DNA from: an uncultured Sutterella sp.
GTDB taxonomy: Bacteria; Pseudomonadota; Gammaproteobacteria; Burkholderiales; Burkholderiaceae_F
Assembly (NCBI GenBank): GCA_905206365.1
Contig: CAJLHF010000072.1
Location: 1-6,769 of the forward strand
Length of the DNA stretch: 6,769 bases
Direction: 5' to 3'
Shown: piece by piece, positions 1 through 5,235 of the stretch
Numbering within the stretch: position 1 is the stretch's first letter
How the letters are laid out: each line of letters opens with the position of its first letter
Program-made: the position numbers and the translations under genes
Notes under the pieces: model-generated
Seen by the model: only the letters and a program-made list of their open reading frames with translations
Told to the model about the DNA's origin: nothing
Databases searched by the model: none

Positions 1-52
1 CTGACGGCTCGGTAGGGAATCTCCGTCCCCTTTAGGGCGGAGAGGATGTCAA
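1..52 (+). mobile_element. Right end of an IS200/IS605-type (TnpB-type) element, partial
   Basis: The sequence holds a GGGAAT box, a GC-rich hairpin (arms 21-28 and 35-42 with one G-U pair, loop 29-34), then GAGGATGTCAA. This is the usual look of an IS200/IS605 or IS1341-type right end, where TCAA (49-52) is the cleavage site. In tnpB-bearing elements the same stretch is the 3' scaffold of the guide (omega/re) RNA, and the bases after TCAA act as guide. A second copy of the pattern lies at the other edge on the opposite strand. The element body would lie left of base 1. One frame at 3-35 reads DGSVGNLRPL then stop, which could be the last residues of a TnpB, but it is too short to prove. The subfamily, and whether the element is active, cannot be seen. 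Confidence 0.68.
21..42 (+). repeat. Stem-loop of the left IS right end
   Basis: Arms 21-28 and 35-42 pair over 8 bp including one G-U wobble, with loop CCTTTA. The copy at 6728-6747 has an 8-bp stem and a TTTA loop. The two differ at several stem positions in ways that keep pairing (C-G pairs versus T-A and G-U pairs), and this one has two more loop bases. Retained pairing with changed bases suggests the structure itself is functional, as expected for the hairpin recognised by TnpA and for the TnpB RNA scaffold. Confidence 0.65.
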
Positions 53-891
53 TTCTTGCAGCAGTCGCCTTCGTGCTTGTGACCGTGGCCTTCGTTGCTG
101 CAACAACATTCGCCTTTGGCATGGTGATGGCCCTCGCCGCCACAACAGCATTCGTCTTCGCCGTGGTGATGGCCATGGCCGCCGCAACCGCATTCGCCTT
201 CGCCGTGATGGTGATGGCCGTGACCGCCGCAGCCGCATTCGCCTTCATCGTGGTGATGACCGTGGCCGCCGCAACCGCATTCGCCTTCGCCGTGGTGATG
301 ACCGTGACCGCCGCAGCCGCATTCGCCTTCGCCGTGATGGTGATGGCCGTGACCGCCGCAGCCGCATTCGCCTTCATCGTGGTGATGACCGTGGCCACCG
401 CAGCCGCAACCGCCTTCGTGATGATGGTGGCCGTGACCGCCGCAACAACAGCCGCCCTCGTGACGGACCAGACGGATCGGATCGAACGGAGCTTCTTCTT
501 CCGCGACTTCGAGACCGATCATGCCGAGCATCTTCGCAAGATTCGGCAGGGGAAGAACGGCAAAGCCGTTTTCGGCATCGGCGATGCGAACACCGCGATT
601 GATCAGCGCAGCGGCGGCTTCGCGCATGACGTCGAGGTCGCCCGTCACGTGAAGGATCGGTTCGACGGCCGGACGAACCACCCAGAGTGCGCCGGTTTCG
701 TCGATGAACACGTCGTTCACTTCGAGCGGGCGGCGCTCTTCAACGGCCACCGTGACGTCGCCGAGTTCGGTCGGGATGACGTCGGGCCATTCGGCGCGTT
801 GGGCGGAGGTGAGAACAAGCGCATGAGCGCGTTCGAGAAGAACCTGAGCGGGAGCAGCCTCGGGAGGCAGGAGCTTCGTAAGGGTCGTCAT
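49..891 (-). CDS. UreE-like metallochaperone with Cys/His-rich tandem-repeat tail
   Basis: This 280-residue protein has two parts. Residues 1 to about 140 resemble UreE, the cytoplasmic dimeric nickel carrier for urease: a small beta domain with LEVNDVFIDETG (56-67), VRPAVEPIL (72-80), an AAALINRGVRI stretch (93-103) matching the family's LGNRHV helix start, and MLGMIGLEV...APFDP (121-138) matching its MLRGLG...APFEP end. Residues 144-280 are about nine copies of a 14-15 residue module built on ECGCGGHGHHH, with about 38 His and 23 Cys. UreE tails are often His-rich, but Cys-rich modules in this number are unusual. The conserved His of the NRH motif is Gly here (NRG, 98-100), so metal binding may have moved to the tail. 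No urease genes are visible, so nickel delivery to another enzyme, or metal storage, is equally possible. The start has AGAGG (902-906) 10 bases upstream. The stop TGA comes from the TCAA of the adjoining IS end. Confidence 0.8.
   Translation of the reverse strand: MTTLTKLLPPEAAPAQVLLERAHALVLTSAQRAEWPDVIPTELGDVTVAVEERRPLEVNDVFIDETGALWVVRPAVEPILHVTGDLDVMREAAAALINRGVRIADAENGFAVLPLPNLAKMLGMIGLEVAEEEAPFDPIRLVRHEGGCCCGGHGHHHHEGGCGCGGHGHHHDEGECGCGGHGHHHHGEGECGCGGHGHHHGEGECGCGGHGHHHDEGECGCGGHGHHHHGEGECGCGGHGHHHGEDECCCGGEGHHHAKGECCCSNEGHGHKHEGDCCKN
52..462 (-). repeat. Tandem Cys/His metal-binding module array (coding)
   Basis: Codes for residues 144-280 of the UreE-like protein. Modules of 42 or 45 bases follow each other, each giving two or three Cys, then GGHG and three or four His, with spacers EGE, DEGE or GEGE. 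The first module and the last two carry CCC rather than CGC, and the last two lose the first His (GGEG, SNEG). The outer modules are thus diverged and the central ones nearly identical, as expected if the array grew by internal duplication. Confidence 0.88.
188..396 (-). repeat. Higher-order 129-bp repeat within the module array
   Basis: Bases 188-267 are identical to 317-396 (80 bases, offset 129). The offset equals three modules (15+14+14 = 43 residues), so modules alternate HHHHG, HHHG, HHHD in the same order twice. The similarity continues less perfectly outside these limits (for example 151-187 against 280-316). Identity at silent positions shows recent duplication of a three-module block, not just protein-level selection. 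Confidence 0.85.
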
Positions 892-901
892 GAGAATGAA
901 A

Positions 902-906
902 CCTCT
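902..906 (-). promoter_or_regulatory. Ribosome binding site of the UreE-like gene
   Basis: AGAGG on the minus strand, 10 bases before the ATG at 891. It lies only 8 bases after the foot of the hairpin at 915-941, so the folded leader leaves the site just free. Confidence 0.55.
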
Positions 907-914
907 GGATGAGA

Positions 915-941
915 GTTCGCCCCGGCAACGCCGGGGCGAAC
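915..941 (-). terminator. Strong hairpin between purF and the UreE-like gene
   Basis: A perfect 12-bp stem (915-926 with 930-941) with a 3-base loop. It is followed on neither strand by a T run, so it is not a classic intrinsic terminator. It may protect the 3' end of the purF mRNA, pause transcription, or form part of the 5' leader of the UreE-like gene, since a promoter-like sequence lies upstream at 965-992. Confidence 0.45.
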
Positions 942-964
942 CCGATAAAGACTGAAGTGGACCT

Positions 965-992
965 ATTGTAACCGTCGAAACTCGAGCGGAAA
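965..992 (-). promoter_or_regulatory. Possible promoter of the UreE-like gene
   Basis: On the minus strand, TACAAT (965-970) matches the -10 consensus at five of six bases. TTTCCG (987-992), 16 bases upstream, is a weak -35. Transcription would start near 958 and give a leader of about 65 bases containing the hairpin at 915-941. No clear metal-regulator operator was found. Confidence 0.33.
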
Positions 993-1043
993 GAGGTCGG
1001 AAACAGCCTTTTACGTCGTAGTACGCAGGGAGTAGAAACCGTC

Positions 1044-2573
1044 TCAGGCGAGGGTCGACTTCCCTTCTTCCGCCTCGTCGCCCTCCTCTTCGGAGGCGGG
1101 CTTCGCGACGGGGGCGTTGCGGGCGGCGTCGAGTCGGGCAAGGTATTCGTCCGTGATGTCACCCGTCACATAGACGCCGTCGAAGCACGAGCAGTCGAAA
1201 CGCGGCACGTCGGGGTTCATGTCGTGCAGAGCCCCCTTCAGGCCTTCGAGCGTCTGATAGACGACGGCGTCGGCACCGATCGCTTCCGCCACGGCCGCTT
1301 CGTCCTTGCCGTCCCCGCAGAGCAATTCGCTCTTCGTGGGCATGTCGATCCCGTAGACGTTCGGGAACATCACGCGCGGAGCCGACGAGGCGACGAAGAC
1401 TTTCTTCGCGCCCGATTCGCGGGCCATACGCACGATTTCGCGCATGGTCGTGCCGCGCACGATCGAGTCGTCGACAAGGAGCAGGTTCTTCCCTTCGAAT
1501 TCGACGGGCATCGCGTTGAGCTTCTGACGGACGCTCTTCTTGCGCACGGCCTGGCCGGGCATGATGAAGGTACGACCGACGTAGCGGTTCTTGATGAAGC
1601 CTTCGCGGTAGGGGATGCCGAGCTCCTGAGCGAGCTGCTGGGCGCACGGGCGGGAGCTGTCGGGAATCGGCATCACGACGTCGATTTCGGAAAGATCAAG
1701 CTTTTCGCGAACGGTCTTCGCGAGATATTCGCCGAGCTTGAGGCGCGCACCGTAGACGTTGATGCCGTCGATCGTCGAATCGGGACGCGCGAAGTAGACG
1801 AATTCGAACGCACAGGGATTGAGTTCGGCGTGTTCGGCACACTGGCGCACGGACACGTTTCCCTTGAGGTCGATCCAGATGGCTTCGCCCGGCGCGATGT
1901 CGCGTTCGACCTTGAAGCCGAGACCGATCATCGTCACGGATTCCGAGCTCACCATGTGTTCGATCGAGCCGTCCTCGGCCACGTTCGTGCCGTAGCAAAG
2001 CGGACGGATGCCGTGCGGATCGCGGAAAGCGAGAAGGCCCTTGCCGGCGATGACGGCACAGCACCCGTAGGAACCGCGCACGCGACGATGCACGGCCGCG
2101 ACGGCTTCGAATACGCCTTCGGCGTCGAGGCTCTTCGTCTGCGTGACGCGCGAGATTTCCGTGGCAAGCACGTTGAGGAGCACTTCGGAGTCGCTCGTCG
2201 TGTTGATGTGACGGCGATCCGTTTCGTAGAGTTCCTGCGTAAGTTCGGCGGCGTTCGTCAGGTTGCCGTTGTGCGCGAACATGATCCCGTAGGGAGCGTT
2301 CACGTAGAAAGGCTGGGATTCCTGGTTCGAGCTCGCGCAACCCTGGGTCGGGTAACGCACCTGACCGATCCCGATATTGCCCGTGAGGTCGCGCATGTTG
2401 CGCGTGCGAAACACGTCGCGCACGAGCCCCATGGCCTTGTACATGTGAAAGTGAAGTCCGTCGAGCGTGGCAATGCCCGCCGCGTCCTGACCGCGATGCT
2501 GCAGGAGGTGCAACGCATCGTAGATGCGTTGGTTCACCGGTTCCCGGGACATCATGGCAACGATACCGCACAT
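1044..2573 (-). CDS. purF: Amidophosphoribosyltransferase (glutamine PRPP amidotransferase)
   Basis: Catalyses the first committed step of purine synthesis in the cytoplasm: PRPP + glutamine to phosphoribosylamine + glutamate + pyrophosphate. It has 509 residues, close to the 505 of E. coli PurF. The N-terminal class II glutaminase starts directly at the nucleophile (MCGIVAM, Cys2), with QHRGQDAAG (25-33), the QVRYPTQG loop (71-78) and HNGNL (101-105). The phosphoribosyltransferase half has EFVYFARPDS (257-266) and the PRPP loop LLLVDDSIVRGTT (364-376). There is no propeptide, so it is the E. coli-type enzyme and not the Fe-S Bacillus type. The last ~20 residues are acidic (SEEEGDEAEEG) and look like a dispensable tail. 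The start has AAGGA (2582-2586) 8 bases upstream. It follows cvpA, as in E. coli, but a likely terminator (2651-2677) lies between them. I see no convincing promoter or PurR-like operator in the remaining leader. Confidence 0.98.
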   Translation of the reverse strand: MCGIVAMMSREPVNQRIYDALHLLQHRGQDAAGIATLDGLHFHMYKAMGLVRDVFRTRNMRDLTGNIGIGQVRYPTQGCASSNQESQPFYVNAPYGIMFAHNGNLTNAAELTQELYETDRRHINTTSDSEVLLNVLATEISRVTQTKSLDAEGVFEAVAAVHRRVRGSYGCCAVIAGKGLLAFRDPHGIRPLCYGTNVAEDGSIEHMVSSESVTMIGLGFKVERDIAPGEAIWIDLKGNVSVRQCAEHAELNPCAFEFVYFARPDSTIDGINVYGARLKLGEYLAKTVREKLDLSEIDVVMPIPDSSRPCAQQLAQELGIPYREGFIKNRYVGRTFIMPGQAVRKKSVRQKLNAMPVEFEGKNLLLVDDSIVRGTTMREIVRMARESGAKKVFVASSAPRVMFPNVYGIDMPTKSELLCGDGKDEAAVAEAIGADAVVYQTLEGLKGALHDMNPDVPRFDCSCFDGVYVTGDITDEYLARLDAARNAPVAKPASEEEGDEAEEGKSTLA

Positions 2574-2581
2574 AGTCGTGA

Positions 2582-2586
2582 TCCTT
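2582..2586 (-). promoter_or_regulatory. Ribosome binding site of purF
   Basis: AAGGA on the minus strand, 8 bases before the ATG at 2573. It fixes the start at the codon that places Cys2 next to the initiator Met, as the mechanism needs. Confidence 0.65.
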
Positions 2587-2650
2587 GAAGAGGGAGAACT
2601 TCCGCGAACGTGAAGGGGTGCGCGGGAAGCTGGATTAACGAAAAGCGAAA

Positions 2651-2677
2651 AATAAAAAAGATCCGAATTTTTTCGGA
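2651..2677 (-). terminator. Likely intrinsic terminator after cvpA
   Basis: Minus-strand stem TCCGAA / TTCGGA (2672-2677 with 2662-2667), loop AAAA, followed by TCTTTTTTATTTTT. The stem is short (6 bp), but the U-rich tract is the best in the window. It would end transcripts coming from cvpA before purF. Confidence 0.6.
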
Positions 2678-2710
2678 GGTTTCGAAACTTTGTCCGGCCC
2701 CCAAACGGCC

Positions 2711-2756
2711 GATGGGCCGTGAGGTCGTGCGGTCGCGCACGCCCGTGAGGCCCATC
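2711..2756 (-). repeat. Nested inverted repeat just after cvpA
   Basis: Outer arms 2711-2718 and 2749-2756 (GATGGGCC / GGCCCATC) enclose an inner 6-bp hairpin (2726-2731 with 2736-2741, 4-base loop). The short direct repeat CCGTGAGG (2717-2724, 2743-2750) lies inside. It sits 6 bases after the cvpA stop and has no T run. It probably shields the cvpA mRNA end or assists the terminator at 2651-2677. Confidence 0.45.
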
Positions 2757-2762
2757 CGAGTG

Positions 2763-3305
2763 TCAGAGTCCGAGCTCCTTCAATTTGTCGGTCATCTCGA
2801 CGGCGACCCGCCCCGCGGGCGTTCTCATCGAAGCGATGCCTTCGGGGAGATACGGCATCGACCAGTCGATCACCGTTTCCGCGGGCGCGATGAGGATCGA
2901 CTGCCGCCACATCCGACTCGCACGTACGTCGTCGATCATGCCGAAGACGAAAACCGCCGCGCACACCGCCACGATCCCGCGGGTAAGACCGAAGACGGCA
3001 CCGAGCACCCGGTCTTCGAACGTCACTTCCGCCACTTCGAGCATCTTGCGCATCAACGTCCCGAGGAGTCCGAAAGCAAAGAGCACCGCCACCACGATGC
3101 CGGTTCCCGCGATGAGCACGCGGGGAATCGTTCCGAGGCTCTCGAGCGGAATACGGTCCGCGAGTTCGGCCGAGAAATTGAGAGCGAGCAGAATGCCGAC
3201 GATCCAACCGGCTACGGCGAGCGTTTCCCTGACGACGCCGCGAACGACGCCGACAATGGTGGAAAGAAAGAGAAGCGCCAGAATGATCCAGTCGATTTCC
3301 GTCAT
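2763..3305 (-). CDS. cvpA: CvpA family inner-membrane protein
   Basis: 180 residues (E. coli CvpA has 162). Four hydrophobic helices are seen at about 5-24, 28-45, 62-84 and 100-123. The family signature EDRVLGAVFGLTRG (97-110) covers the start of the fourth helix. In E. coli, CvpA is needed for colicin V production or export and contributes to envelope resistance. Its molecular role is unclear. The open frame runs further upstream to 3434, but the start MTEIDWIILALL fits the family, and the upstream residues are charged and unlike any signal. No good Shine-Dalgarno precedes this start, so initiation may be weak or leader-dependent. It sits between the SPOR gene and purF, as in E. coli, but a promoter-like sequence at 3415-3420 and the terminator at 2651-2677 suggest it may be transcribed alone. 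Confidence 0.92.
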   Translation of the reverse strand: MTEIDWIILALLFLSTIVGVVRGVVRETLAVAGWIVGILLALNFSAELADRIPLESLGTIPRVLIAGTGIVVAVLFAFGLLGTLMRKMLEVAEVTFEDRVLGAVFGLTRGIVAVCAAVFVFGMIDDVRASRMWRQSILIAPAETVIDWSMPYLPEGIASMRTPAGRVAVEMTDKLKELGL

Positions 3306-3349
3306 GGCAGGGCGGGGAGAAAGGTGGCGGGTCGAAAGCGCACGGCTCT

Positions 3350-3366
3350 CGAGCCCGAGGGGCTCG
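3350..3366 (-). promoter_or_regulatory. Leader hairpin of cvpA
   Basis: A perfect 7-bp stem CGAGCCC / GGGCTCG (3350-3356 with 3360-3366), 3-base loop, extendable by weaker pairs. It lies 45 bases before the cvpA start, inside the presumed leader. It lacks a T run, so it is more likely a translation or stability element than a terminator. Confidence 0.35.
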
Positions 3367-3414
3367 GGTCGCTCCGTACGATCCGACTCGAAAGGGATCC
3401 GAAAAAGTGCGCTT

Positions 3415-3420
3415 ATTCTA
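3415..3420 (-). promoter_or_regulatory. Possible -10 box of a cvpA promoter
   Basis: TAGAAT on the minus strand (in GCTAGAATAAGCGC) matches the sigma-70 -10 consensus at five of six bases. No good -35 is found 16-18 bases upstream. The position, about 110 bases before cvpA and after the terminator-like structure of the SPOR gene, fits a separate promoter. Confidence 0.33.
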
Positions 3421-3498
3421 GCGAAATTGCGCATAGACGGGCGTCTTTGCGGGCGCCTTTGCGTCGGGCGTACGGATGCGTCCTCCGGTGCGGCACCG

Positions 3499-3552
3499 AC
3501 AAAACGGGCCGCCCGTCGCGACGCCCGAAAGGCGCGTTGAGGGAGGCCCGTT
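3499..3552 (-). terminator. Possible terminator after the SPOR-domain gene
   Basis: Inverted repeat AACGGGCC / GGCCCGTT (3503-3510 with 3545-3552). Within it a more compact hairpin ACGGG-CGG-CCCGT (3504-3516) is followed on the minus strand by TTTTG. The U tract is short, so termination may be partial. Confidence 0.45.
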
Positions 3553-3586
3553 GGAAGAGCGGAGGAGCAACAAACGCTCGTGAGCT

Positions 3587-4999
3587 TTACTGCTGACCGA
3601 CCATCGGCTTTTGAGCGACGCCGTTCAAAACAATCGTCCCCTTGGCGCCTTCGGCTTCGTGCGCGTCCTTGAAGAGACCGACGCGAACGCGCCAGAGCGT
3701 CGCGCCCGGTCGCTCGACCGGAATGCGGTAGGCGGGAAGCCCCAGCAGCGCAAGGCGCTTCACGTACTTTTCGGCCTCAAGCTCGGAGCTCGTCGCCACG
3801 ATCTGCACGTAATAGCCCTTCCCGGTCGGGGGCGTGATGCCGACCGAGCGAACGGGTTTCTTTTCGGGCTGAGCTTCGACCTTCGGATTCTCTTGAGCGC
3901 CTTGAACGGGCGCCTTGGCGTCGGGCTTCGCTTCGGGTTTGGCCTCGGGCTTCGTCGCGGGCTTCGCGGGCGCTTCGGGTTTCGCATCGACTTTCGCGGG
4001 CGGAGCGACGGGCGCCGTTTCGGCGGGCGCTTCGGCGGACGCGGTGCTCGGCACCACATCGGGCACGTCAAGAGGAGCCGACTCCGTCGGCACGGGCGGA
4101 ATCTCCGTTTGCAACGGGAGCTCTTCGTAGCTCGATTCGCTGTCGAGCACGAAGGGCGCCGCCACGACCACCGCCATCAGGAGGGCCGCGGCCCCGACGA
4201 GGCGATGACGCGTGCGACGACGAGCGGCGAGTTCTTCGTCGGAAGGCACTTCAACCTGAACCATCTTCGTGCGCTTCGGCGCAACGGCCTTGTCGCGCGG
4301 CACGGGCTTGGCGATCGGGGTTTGTGCTTCGACGTCGGCACCCTTCGAGCCGGAAGCCGCAGCCGTGAAGCCCCGGGACTGAGCCGCATCGGCGGCGCTC
4401 GATGCCGCACGGAAGGGTTCGACCGCCGGAGAAACGGAAGCCGCAGAAGGAGCGGAAGAAACGGCGGGCGCTGCGGGCGCCGCGAAACTCGCAGACGCAG
4501 GGTTCGTGCCGGCCATGCCGTTCGTGTTGCTCGTGCCGTTCGTTCCGACCGCAGCGCCGTAAGAGGCGCCCAAGTCCGCAAAGGTCGACCCGGAAGCGGA
4601 GCCCGTCGTCGGTGCGGAGGTCGGAGCGGAGCTCGAGGGGAACGGGGACGCACCCGTCGAGGTCGCCGAGGGCGACGAAAAGGTCTGCCAGGGGTTCACG
4701 CTCGCCGCATCGGCCGTACCGGTCGTGGGGGCGGAGGGCATGCGGGGAACGTCGAAGGGATTCGATGCGCTCGGAGTCGTCGGAGCGGTGAAGGCGCCCG
4801 AAACAGAGGGCGCCGCACCAGAGAGCGCGTCGACATTTGCCTCGGGGGCGTTCGGTCGGAGATTCATCCCCGCGCCGCTCGGCTGCCCGAGCACGGGCTC
4901 TTTCGGTTCGTCGAGCGCATCAAGATCGGCGCGACCGGGTTCGATGCGTTCGCCCTGCGTTTCGGACGTCTGCTTGCGAAATCGATTGAAGAAGGACAT
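3587..4999 (-). CDS. SPOR-domain membrane protein (DedD-type) with long disordered N-terminal insertion
   Basis: 470 residues. A short N terminus (MSFFNRFRK) is followed by about 230 residues of low complexity rich in Ala, Ser, Thr, Pro and Gly (roughly 35-240). Next come a basic/charged lead-in (DEELAARRRTRHRL, 254-267) and one transmembrane helix (about 267-284), so the N part is cytoplasmic. A Pro/Ala/Lys/Glu-rich periplasmic linker follows (about 297-385, with PEAKPEAKPDAK). A C-terminal SPOR domain (about 395-468) starts GYYVQIVATS and has LWRVRVGLF. SPOR domains bind peptidoglycan stripped of stem peptides at the division septum. The position between folC and cvpA equals that of E. coli dedD. 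E. coli DedD is about 220 residues, so this one is roughly twice as long, nearly all from the N-terminal insertion. The start is supported by GAGGA (5007-5011) 7 bases upstream. A septal role is inferred from the family. Confidence 0.9.
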   Translation of the reverse strand: MSFFNRFRKQTSETQGERIEPGRADLDALDEPKEPVLGQPSGAGMNLRPNAPEANVDALSGAAPSVSGAFTAPTTPSASNPFDVPRMPSAPTTGTADAASVNPWQTFSSPSATSTGASPFPSSSAPTSAPTTGSASGSTFADLGASYGAAVGTNGTSNTNGMAGTNPASASFAAPAAPAVSSAPSAASVSPAVEPFRAASSAADAAQSRGFTAAASGSKGADVEAQTPIAKPVPRDKAVAPKRTKMVQVEVPSDEELAARRRTRHRLVGAAALLMAVVVAAPFVLDSESSYEELPLQTEIPPVPTESAPLDVPDVVPSTASAEAPAETAPVAPPAKVDAKPEAPAKPATKPEAKPEAKPDAKAPVQGAQENPKVEAQPEKKPVRSVGITPPTGKGYYVQIVATSSELEAEKYVKRLALLGLPAYRIPVERPGATLWRVRVGLFKDAHEAEGAKGTIVLNGVAQKPMVGQQ

Positions 5000-5006
5000 C
5001 TCGGAA

Positions 5007-5011
5007 TCCTC
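5007..5011 (-). promoter_or_regulatory. Ribosome binding site of the SPOR-domain gene
   Basis: GAGGA on the minus strand, 7 bases before the ATG at 4999. It supports that start, and therefore that the long N-terminal region is translated. Confidence 0.6.
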
Positions 5012-5213
5012 GTGCGGCTTTATGGGGCTTTGTCGGGTCTTGCGGTTCGCTTTTTCGGACGTCGGGGGAGCGCTGGCGGATCACTGCGATCCGATCGGAG
5101 CCCCGGCACGCGCCGAGGCACTGCGGCGTTCGCTCGCGGGACGGACAAGCGATCCGCGGAGCACCCCCGAAGGCGTCCTTCTGTTCGGAGTCTCGAACAT
5201 CCTCGTTTTTCGG

Positions 5214-5230
5214 ACCGCCCCGGGGGCGGT
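5214..5230 (-). terminator. Hairpin directly after folC
   Basis: Stem ACCGCCC / GGGCGGT (5214-5220 with 5224-5230), 7 bp with a 3-base loop, 5 bases after the folC stop. On the minus strand it is followed by A residues, not T, so it is not a classic intrinsic terminator. It may protect the mRNA end. The rest of the gap to the SPOR gene (5012-5213) shows no gene and no clear promoter. Confidence 0.35.
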
Positions 5231-5235
5231 GGTTC

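Noticed and set aside
52..462. Repeat array as a CRISPR
   Set aside because: The units are contiguous 42-45 base coding modules with no unique spacers, and they translate to a regular Cys/His pattern.
46..912. Long plus-strand open frame encoding a repetitive hydrophobic Ala/Val/Phe protein
   Set aside because: It is the antisense reading of the Cys/His repeat array. The hydrophobic repeats follow from reading Gly/His/Cys/Glu codons backwards, its ATG lies in the IS end, and it lacks a ribosome binding site.
1224..2588. 454-residue plus-strand open frame opposite purF
   Set aside because: GC-rich codon use keeps the antisense frame open. The product shows no domain, and purF is unmistakable on the other strand.
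2574..2650. PurR operator or purine riboswitch in front of purF
   Set aside because: No ACGCAAACGTTTGCGT-like palindrome and no purine riboswitch core could be found by eye.
3306..3434. N-terminal extension of CvpA by 43 residues
   Set aside because: The residues are charged and unlike the family. They cover the promoter-like box and the leader hairpin.
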